In this document: positions 1 to 5,376 of the stretch, piece after piece
Layout: each line of letters opens with the position of its first letter
How positions within the stretch are numbered: position 1 is the first letter of the stretch
From: an uncultured Oxalobacteraceae bacterium
GTDB lineage: Bacteria; Pseudomonadota; Gammaproteobacteria; Burkholderiales; Burkholderiaceae
NCBI GenBank assembly: GCA_946479705.1
Contig: CAMLHI010000077.1
Coordinates: 1 to 8,090, forward strand
Direction: 5' to 3'
Length of the DNA stretch: 8,090 nucleotides
Notes under the pieces: generated by a model
Seen by the model: only the letters and a program-made list of their open reading frames with translations
What the model was told of the DNA's origin: nothing
Databases searched by the model: none
Program-made: the position numbers and the translations under genes

Positions 1-603
1 CTCGGCAAGGACGACAAGGTCTATGTGCGCGGCGACCTGAAAGGCATCAGTTCCTTCCAGGTATTCCGGCCCGGCAATCCGCTCAAGGACCCGGAAACCC
101 GCAAGGTGCTGGCCTACGAGGCGGTCTACCTCGGCACCGTCAAGCTCAACACCGAAGCCAAGCCGGGCGGCGACGTGCATACCTTCATCGTCGGCAGTTC
201 CAAGCAGGAAATGGGCGTGGGCGACCTCTTGATGCCGGCGCCGCCGACCGCGATCCGCAACTATGTGCCGCACCAGCCGGACCGCCAGATCAATGCGCGC
301 GTGCTGGGCATTTACGCCGGCGTGAGCTATGCAGGCCAGAATATGGTGGTCAGTGTCAACCGGGGTTCGCTTGACGGACTCGATGTCGGCGCCGTGCTCC
401 AACTGTACAATCTGGGCCGGACTGTCGAGGACCGCACGGCCAAGCAGGGCATGTTCGGCGTGGGCAAGTCCATGATCAGGTTGCCGGACGAGCAATCTGG
501 AACCATGATGATATTCCGCGTCTTCAAGCATGTTTCCTACGGCTTGATCATGCAGGTGACGGAGCCGGTCGAGACCGGCGACCTGGCGCGCTCACCGGAG
601 TAA
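1..603 (+). CDS. C-terminal part of a probable LysM-family cell-envelope protein upstream of dprA (5' end outside window)
   Basis: The frame is open from the first base and ends with TAA at 601-603, giving 200 visible residues; the true start lies upstream. No LysM motif is visible in this part. The identification rests on position: in Burkholderiales the gene directly upstream of dprA commonly encodes a protein with an N-terminal LysM peptidoglycan-binding domain and a long C-terminal region of unknown function. The visible part is a soluble, beta-rich-looking sequence with no membrane segment. It contains an early 'YLGTVKL' stretch, then 'VGDLLMP', and later 'NRGSLDGLDVGAVLQLY' and 'FGVGKSMIRLP', which read like small beta domains, and it ends 'VETGDLARSPE'. 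A role at the cell wall is inferred from the presumed LysM domain only. Its last codons carry the ribosome binding site of dprA, so the two are probably co-transcribed and perhaps translationally coupled. Confidence 0.7.
   Translation, partial: LGKDDKVYVRGDLKGISSFQVFRPGNPLKDPETRKVLAYEAVYLGTVKLNTEAKPGGDVHTFIVGSSKQEMGVGDLLMPAPPTAIRNYVPHQPDRQINARVLGIYAGVSYAGQNMVVSVNRGSLDGLDVGAVLQLYNLGRTVEDRTAKQGMFGVGKSMIRLPDEQSGTMMIFRVFKHVSYGLIMQVTEPVETGDLARSPE
597..600 (+). promoter_or_regulatory. Ribosome binding site for dprA inside the end of the upstream gene
   Basis: GGAG lies 10 bases before the GTG at 611 and overlaps the last sense codons of the upstream gene, whose stop is at 601-603. It supports GTG 611 as the dprA start and suggests that ribosomes finishing the upstream gene help initiation at dprA. 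Confidence 0.6.
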
Positions 604-610
604 AACCGCC

Positions 611-1732
611 GTGCAAGACACGGACCCCAGCAGCACCGCCCAGGCCGACTTGTCGGCCTGGTTGCGTTTGGAACAGACTCCAGGGCTGGGTCCGGTGCGG
701 GCCGCGCGCCTGCTGGCGCGTTTCGGCTCGCCCGGCGCGATCTTCCAGGCCAGCCATGCCGCCCTCAGCGAAACTGTGCCCGCCAGCATCGCGCGCACCC
801 TGTGCGCCGCGCCCTCGGCCGCCATCGCCCTATATATTAGTCAGGCGCTCGACTGGCTGGCCCGGCCCGGCAATACCCTGCTCACTCCCCGCGACCCGGC
901 CTGGCCGCCTCTGCTGCGGGAAATCGAGGCGCCGCCCCTGCTGCTGTATGCCAAGGGCCGCACCGAACTGCTCGGCCGCGATGCGGTGGCCATCGTCGGC
1001 AGCCGCAACGCCACCGTCCAGGGTTGCGCCAATGCGCGCGCCTTTGCCGCCGCGCTCAGCCGGGCCGGGGTGACGGTGGTGTCGGGCATGGCGCTGGGCA
1101 TCGACGCGGCCGCCCACGAAGGCGCCCTGGACGGACCCGGCGCGACCGTCGCCGTGGTCGGCACCGGGGCCGACCGCATCTACCCGCGCCGCAACCAGCA
1201 GCTGGCGCGCCGCATCGCCAGCGAGGGCTGCGTGGTGAGCGAGTACTCACTTGGCCTTGGGCCGCTGGCGGCCAACTTCCCGCGCCGCAACCGCATCATC
1301 AGCGGCCTGTGCCGTGCTGTGCTGGTGGTGGAGGCGGCCGCCGCCTCCGGTTCGCTGATTACCGCGCACGTGGCCAACGAACAGGGCAGGGAAGTGTTCG
1401 CCATGCCCGGTTCCATCCACGCGCCCCTGTCCAAGGGATGCCACCGCCTTATCAAGGAAGGCGCCAGCCTGGCCGAATCGGTCGACGACGTGCTCGCCGC
1501 CCTGCACCTGGGCGCAGGGCGGCGCGCGCCAATGGCGCCCAGCCTGCCCGAGGCGGCGGCCGAACTGATCCCGCTTTTGCTTGCGCTCGGGCACGAGCCG
1601 ATGCACCCGGACATGCTCGCCAGCGCCACCGACAGCGAGCCCGGCGTCCTCGCCGGCCAGCTGCTGGCACTCGAGCTGGGCGGGCAAATCGAACGCTTGC
1701 CGGGCGGATTGTTCCAGCGGATTTATCGATAA
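611..1732 (+). CDS. dprA: DNA processing protein DprA (Smf), RecA loader in natural transformation
   Basis: 373 residues, GTG start, a usual length for DprA. The family binds single-stranded DNA entering during natural transformation, protects it and loads RecA; it acts in the cytoplasm. An N-terminal helix-hairpin-helix region covers about residues 15-50 ('TPGLGPVRAARLLARFGSP'). The Rossmann-like DprA core follows (about 105-300) with its hallmark segments: 'AVAIVGSRNAT' (125-135), 'VVSGMALGIDAAAH' (156-169), 'AVVGTGADRIYPRRN' (181-195), 'EYSLGLGPLAANFPRRNRII' (211-230), 'VVEAAAASGSLITA' (239-252) and 'PGSIHAPLSKGCHRLI' (266-281). The last 70 residues match the winged-helix DprA C-terminal domain, ending 'GGQIERLPGGLFQRIYR'. 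All core motifs are intact and no frameshift is seen. It starts 7 bases after the upstream stop and precedes smg by 53 bases, so it probably sits in one operon with both. Presence of dprA alone does not prove competence, because the gene is widespread in bacteria not known to transform. Confidence 0.96.
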   Translation: MQDTDPSSTAQADLSAWLRLEQTPGLGPVRAARLLARFGSPGAIFQASHAALSETVPASIARTLCAAPSAAIALYISQALDWLARPGNTLLTPRDPAWPPLLREIEAPPLLLYAKGRTELLGRDAVAIVGSRNATVQGCANARAFAAALSRAGVTVVSGMALGIDAAAHEGALDGPGATVAVVGTGADRIYPRRNQQLARRIASEGCVVSEYSLGLGPLAANFPRRNRIISGLCRAVLVVEAAAASGSLITAHVANEQGREVFAMPGSIHAPLSKGCHRLIKEGASLAESVDDVLAALHLGAGRRAPMAPSLPEAAAELIPLLLALGHEPMHPDMLASATDSEPGVLAGQLLALELGGQIERLPGGLFQRIYR

Positions 1733-1785
1733 ACGTGGCTGTACAGGCCTTGTGTCCGCGCGACTTTAGCTGATAGAGTAGAGCC

Positions 1786-2250
1786 ATGTTTGATATCCTG
1801 GTCTATCTCTACGAGACATACTATCGTCCGGATGCCTGCCCCGAGCCGGCTGTCCTGGCGCGTAAGTTGTCGGCTGTCGGTTTCGACGATGTCGAAATTT
1901 CCGAGGCGATCGTCTGGCTGAACGACCTGACCGAAATGGCCGGCGCCGAGCCTAGCGTGGCCCTGTCCTCGTCCGGCACGCGCTTTTACGTGGCGCGGGA
2001 ATACGATGCCCTGGGCAGCGCCGCGGTCGGCTTCATCCAGTTCCTCGAAAGCGCCAAGGTGCTCACGCCGGTGCAGCGCGAGATCGTGGTCGAGCGCGCG
2101 CTGGCGCTGGAAGAATCACCCGTGGGCCTGGGCAAGCTGAAGATCATCGTCCTGATGCTGCTGTGGAGCCAGGGCAAGGAGCCGGACGCGCTCATGTTCG
2201 ACGACCTGTTCGGCTCCGACGACGAACAGGCCCCGCGCCTGCTGCACTAA
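1786..2250 (+). CDS. smg: Smg family protein (DUF494), function unknown
   Basis: 154 residues, close to the roughly 155-160 residues normal for this family. The N-terminus '[20 protein letters not shown]' is the signature start of Smg proteins, and the C-terminal part '[20 protein letters not shown]' also fits the family. It is predicted to be a small acidic, largely helical cytoplasmic protein, ending in an Asp/Glu-rich segment ('[12 protein letters not shown]'). There is no signal peptide, and the hydrophobic stretch 'IIVLMLLW' is too short for a convincing membrane span. smg is conserved beside dprA in beta- and gammaproteobacteria, but its molecular role is not established. The ATG has a weak purine-rich ribosome binding site (around 1775-1783). 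It follows dprA by 53 bases and is followed by an intrinsic terminator, so it is probably the last gene of that operon. Confidence 0.92.
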   Translation: MFDILVYLYETYYRPDACPEPAVLARKLSAVGFDDVEISEAIVWLNDLTEMAGAEPSVALSSSGTRFYVAREYDALGSAAVGFIQFLESAKVLTPVQREIVVERALALEESPVGLGKLKIIVLMLLWSQGKEPDALMFDDLFGSDDEQAPRLLH

Positions 2251-2277
2251 GAGGCTGGGCGGGCGCTCCGTACCAGC

Positions 2278-2306
2278 ACGGCAGCCAGCGGCTGCCGTTT
2301 GTTTTT
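2278..2306 (+). terminator. Intrinsic terminator after smg
   Basis: A perfect 9-bp stem (ACGGCAGCC at 2278-2286 with GGCTGCCGT at 2290-2298) closes a 3-base AGC loop and runs into a T-rich tract (TTTGTTTTT, 2298-2306). It starts 28 bases after the smg stop, which is where the dprA-smg transcript should end. Confidence 0.85.
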
Positions 2307-2345
2307 CCCGCTGTCTGTTTACCGCCGCGCGGCAAGCGCACTGAC

Positions 2346-2453
2346 TTGCAGTTTTGCAGGCAACACGCTTATCATTGGCCGCTCATTCCAGTCACGCCCA
2401 TATTCGATATCAGGATGATAATTTGTTTCGTCCTGTCTGCAAGCATGTATGAT
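2346..2453 (+). promoter_or_regulatory. Candidate promoter region for topB
   Basis: This AT-richer stretch lies between the smg terminator and topB and must hold the topB promoter if that gene is transcribed separately. Two sigma70-like pairs can be drawn. One is TTGCAG (2346-2351) with TATCAT (2370-2375), spacer 18. The other is TTGTTT (2423-2428) with TATGAT (2448-2453), spacer 19, which would give a leader of about 30 bases. The -10 elements are good in both, but the -35 elements or spacers are imperfect, so I cannot choose between them. Confidence 0.35.
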
Positions 2454-2491
2454 GCGGCTGCCGAATCCCTAATCAGTACGACGAGAAACCT

Positions 2492-5122
2492 ATGACCAAA
2501 ACCCTCATCATCGCCGAGAAGCCCTCCGTCGCGAACGATATCGCCAAGACGCTGGGCGGCTTCACCAAGCACGATGAGTATTTCGAGAACGACGAATACG
2601 TCCTGTCCTCGGCCGTCGGCCACCTGCTGGAAATCGCCGTGCCGGAAGAGCACGACATCAAGCGCGGCAAGTGGAGCTTCGCGCATCTGCCGATGATCCC
2701 GCCGTACTTCGCACTCAACCCGATCGCCAAGACCGAAGCGCGCCTGAAGGTGCTCAACCGCCTCATCAAGCGCAAGGATGTCACCCAGCTCATCAACGCA
2801 TGCGACGCGGGCCGCGAAGGAGAACTGATCTTCCGCCTGATCGCCCAGAACGCCAAGGCCAAGCAGCCGGTCAAGCGCCTGTGGCTGCAATCGATGACCC
2901 CGGCCGCCATCCGCGACGGCTTTACCCAGCTGCGCAGCGACGAGGAAATGCTGCCGCTGGCCGACGCCGCGCGCTGCCGCTCGGAAGCGGATTGGCTGAT
3001 CGGCATTAACGGCACCCGCGCCATGACGGCCTTCAACTCGAAAGAGGGCGGCTTTTACCTGACCACCGTGGGCCGCGTGCAGACGCCGACCCTGTCGATC
3101 GTGGTCGAACGCGAAGAGAAGATCAAGAAATTCGTGGCGCGCGACTTTTGGGAAGTGCGCGCCGAATTCGTTTGCGCGGCCGGCATCTACGAAGGCCGCT
3201 GGCTCGACCAGAGTTTCAAGAAGGACGAGAACGATCCGGAAAAGCGCGCCGAGCGCCTGTGGAGCAAGGCCGCGGCGGACACCATCGCCATGGCTTGCAA
3301 AGGCCGCCAGGGCAATGTCACCGAAGAATCCAAGCCGACCACCTCGATGGCCCCGGCCCTGTTCGACCTGACCAGCCTGCAGCGCGAAGCCAACGGCCGC
3401 TTCGGCTTTTCCGCCAAGAACACGCTCGGCCTGGCCCAGGCCCTGTACGAAAAGCACAAGGTGCTAACCTACCCGCGTACCGATTCGCGCCACCTGCCGG
3501 AAGACTATGTCAACACCGTCAAGGAGACGATGACTAGCCTGGCCGACAACAATAACTACCACCAGTTCGCCAAGCAGATCACCGACAAGGGCTGGGTCAA
3601 GCCGAACAAGCGCATCTTCGACAACACCAAGATCTCGGATCACTTCGCCATCATTCCGACCGGCATCGCGCCGAAGAACTTGAGCGAGCCCGAGCAGAAG
3701 CTGTACGACCTGGTCACGCGCCGCTTCATGGCGGTGTTCTTCCCGCCGGCCGAATTCCAGGTCACCACCCGCTACACCGAAGTGGCCGGGCACCAGTTCA
3801 AGACCGAAGGCAAGGTCATGACCAATCCCGGCTGGCTGGCCATTTACGGCAAGGAACTGGCCGGCGACGACAAGGACGAAGCCGGAACCCTGGTGCCGGT
3901 GGCCAAGGGCGAAAAGGTCCAGACTGAAAAAGTCACCGCCAACGGCCTGGTCACCAAGCCGCCCGCGCGCTACACGGAAGCGACCCTGCTGTCGGCCATG
4001 GAAGGCGCCGGCAAGCTGATCGACGACGACGAACTGCGCGACGCCATGGCCGGCAAGGGCCTGGGCACGCCAGCGACGCGCGCGGCCATCATCGAAGGCT
4101 TGCTGACCGAGCGCTACCTGCTGCGCGAAGGGCGTGAACTGATTCCGACCGCCAAGGCATCCCAACTGATGACCTTGCTGCGCGGCCTGGGCGTGAACGA
4201 ACTGACCGCGCCGGAACTGACCGGCGAATGGGAATACAAGCTGTCGCAAATGGAGAAGGGCAAGATCTCGCGCGAAGAATTCATGCGTGAAATCGCCCAG
4301 ATGACCCAGATCATCGTCAAGCGCGCCAAGGAATACGACAACGACACCATTCCGGGCGACTACACGACCCTGAAGACGCCGTGTCCGAACTGTGGCGGCG
4401 TGGTCAAGGAAAATTACCGCCGCTTCGCCTGCACCAAGTGCGAGTTCAACATGAGCAAGACGCCGGGCAGCCGCCAGTTCGAGATCGCCGAAGTGGAAGA
4501 ATTGCTGAGCAACCGCACCATCGGCCCGATGCAGGGTTTCCGCTCGAAGATGGGACGCCCGTTCGCCGCCATCCTGCGCATCGTGCGCGACGAGGACATC
4601 AAGAACTTCAAGCTCGAGTTCGACTTCGGCCAGAACGACGATGGCGGCGAGGATGGCGAAGGCGTCGACTTCACCGGCCAGACCCCGCTCGGTCCTTGCC
4701 CCAAGTGCGCCGGCGGCGTCTACGAAATGGGCCTGGCCTATGTGTGCGAACACAGCGTAGCCAAGCCCAAGACCTGCGACTTCCGCAGCGGCCGCATCAT
4801 CCTGCAGCAGGAAATCCTGCCCGAGCAGATGGTCAAGCTGCTCAACGAAAACAAGACCGATCTGCTGCCGGGTTTTGTGTCCCAGCGTACCCGCCGTCCG
4901 TTCAAGGCCTTCCTGGTCAAGGGCAAGGATGGCAAGATCAGCTTCGAGTTCGAGGAACGCAAGGCCAAGGCCCCGGTCAAGGGCAAGGTCGCCGAAGTCG
5001 TGGCCGAGGAAGAACTGGCCGCCCCGGTGAAGAAAGTCGCCAAGAAGGCGGCGGCCAAGAAAGCCCCGGCCAAAAAGGCCGCCGCCAAGAAAGCCCCTGC
5101 CAGGAAGGCCGCCGCCAAGTAA
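2492..5122 (+). CDS. topB: DNA topoisomerase III (type IA) with zinc-ribbon and Lys/Ala-rich C-terminus
   Basis: 876 residues. Type IA topoisomerases cut one DNA strand through a tyrosine link, pass another strand and reseal; topoisomerase III mainly decatenates and resolves replication or recombination intermediates. The TOPRIM domain starts at once ('TLIIAEKPSVA', Glu9 and Lys10) with its acidic motif in 'NACDAGREGELIFR' (102-115; Asp105, Glu109). The catalytic tyrosine is Tyr327 in 'LTYPRTDSRHLP'. 'SDHFAIIPTG' (382-391) and 'GKGLGTPATRAAIIEGLL' (521-538) are further family motifs. After the core come a Cys4 ribbon (Cys631, 634, 647, 650), a TopB-type C-terminal repeat ('IGPMQGFRSKMGRPFAAIL'), a second cysteine set (736, 739, 752, 762), a second such repeat ('LLPGFVSQRTRRPFKAFLV'), and a basic Lys/Ala tail from about 847. 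E. coli TopB, about 650 residues, lacks these ribbons. The ATG has a weak GAGA ribosome binding site (2483-2486). Terminators on both sides suggest a single-gene unit. Confidence 0.96.
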   Translation: MTKTLIIAEKPSVANDIAKTLGGFTKHDEYFENDEYVLSSAVGHLLEIAVPEEHDIKRGKWSFAHLPMIPPYFALNPIAKTEARLKVLNRLIKRKDVTQLINACDAGREGELIFRLIAQNAKAKQPVKRLWLQSMTPAAIRDGFTQLRSDEEMLPLADAARCRSEADWLIGINGTRAMTAFNSKEGGFYLTTVGRVQTPTLSIVVEREEKIKKFVARDFWEVRAEFVCAAGIYEGRWLDQSFKKDENDPEKRAERLWSKAAADTIAMACKGRQGNVTEESKPTTSMAPALFDLTSLQREANGRFGFSAKNTLGLAQALYEKHKVLTYPRTDSRHLPEDYVNTVKETMTSLADNNNYHQFAKQITDKGWVKPNKRIFDNTKISDHFAIIPTGIAPKNLSEPEQKLYDLVTRRFMAVFFPPAEFQVTTRYTEVAGHQFKTEGKVMTNPGWLAIYGKELAGDDKDEAGTLVPVAKGEKVQTEKVTANGLVTKPPARYTEATLLSAMEGAGKLIDDDELRDAMAGKGLGTPATRAAIIEGLLTERYLLREGRELIPTAKASQLMTLLRGLGVNELTAPELTGEWEYKLSQMEKGKISREEFMREIAQMTQIIVKRAKEYDNDTIPGDYTTLKTPCPNCGGVVKENYRRFACTKCEFNMSKTPGSRQFEIAEVEELLSNRTIGPMQGFRSKMGRPFAAILRIVRDEDIKNFKLEFDFGQNDDGGEDGEGVDFTGQTPLGPCPKCAGGVYEMGLAYVCEHSVAKPKTCDFRSGRIILQQEILPEQMVKLLNENKTDLLPGFVSQRTRRPFKAFLVKGKDGKISFEFEERKAKAPVKGKVAEVVAEEELAAPVKKVAKKAAAKKAPAKKAAAKKAPARKAAAK
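5042..5119 (+). repeat. 30-bp in-frame tandem repeat encoding the H1-like tail of TopB (about 2.6 copies)
   Basis: Two consecutive 30-base units (5042-5071 and 5072-5101) encode the same decapeptide KKAAAKKAPA (residues 851-870). A third, partial copy (5102-5119) encodes RKAAAK up to the stop codon. The units differ only at a few bases, mostly synonymous. The peptide resembles the Lys/Ala/Pro tails of histone H1-like and AlgP-like proteins and would bind DNA without sequence preference. Repeats of this sort change copy number easily. Confidence 0.85.
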
Positions 5123-5140
5123 ATCCGGCGCGCGCCCCCG

Positions 5141-5174
5141 AAAAGCCCGATCGCTTCCAGATCGGGCTTTTTTT
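5141..5174 (+). terminator. Strong intrinsic terminator after topB
   Basis: A perfect 12-bp stem (AAAAGCCCGATC at 5141-5152 with GATCGGGCTTTT at 5160-5171) closes a 7-base loop and runs directly into seven T (5168-5174). It begins 18 bases after the topB stop. The A-tract on the left is short, so termination from the opposite direction would be weaker. Confidence 0.93.
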
Positions 5175-5324
5175 CGTCCGAACGCACCGCGGGCGTGCGT
5201 GCCATTCCCGTTTTCGCCCTGCGCAAAGGGCACGCATCGCTGGCCCGTATATTGCATAAGTACAATGACAAATGCCGAAAAGATAGCAATTTTCTGGTAT
5301 GGATCAAGCAAAAGAGCTATCATA

Positions 5325-5353
5325 TTGGAAACAGGTGATGGCAATCAGATAAT
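5325..5353 (+). promoter_or_regulatory. Sigma70-like promoter for the c-di-GMP enzyme gene
   Basis: TTGGAA (5325-5330) and GATAAT (5348-5353) are separated by exactly 17 bases. They match the sigma70 consensus at 4 of 6 and 5 of 6 positions. The pair sits in an AT-rich patch (about 5248-5355) of an otherwise GC-rich region. Transcription would start near 5360, giving a leader of only about 17 bases that still contains the G-rich GGGCGGG (5362-5368) as a possible ribosome binding site. The spacing to the ATG at 5377 supports that start. Confidence 0.55.
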
Positions 5354-5376
5354 TCTTGTGCGGGCGGGTGCGATAC

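Noticed and set aside
1024..1773. A 249-codon plus-strand frame inside dprA
   Set aside because: It is an Arg/Gly/Pro-rich out-of-frame reading of the DprA core, typical of GC-rich sequence, with no independent motif.
1733..1785. A possible terminator or promoter between dprA and smg
   Set aside because: No stable hairpin with a T-tract and no convincing -10/-35 pair is visible in the 53 bases, so co-transcription is the simpler reading.
2332..2359. GCAAG/CTTGC inverted repeat and doubled TTGCAG in the smg-topB gap
   Set aside because: The arms are only 5-6 bp, with no T-tract and no known motif; chance is the simplest explanation.
5282..5321. Inverted repeat GATAGC / GCTATC as an operator or attachment site
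   Set aside because: Only 6 bp with a 28-base gap; such a pair arises often by chance, so it is mentioned as context for the promoter only.
2372..5344. Minus-strand open frames of 361 and 626 codons opposite topB
   Set aside because: They mirror the codons of a clearly identified topoisomerase III and have no family motifs; stop codons are rare on the antisense strand because of the GC bias.
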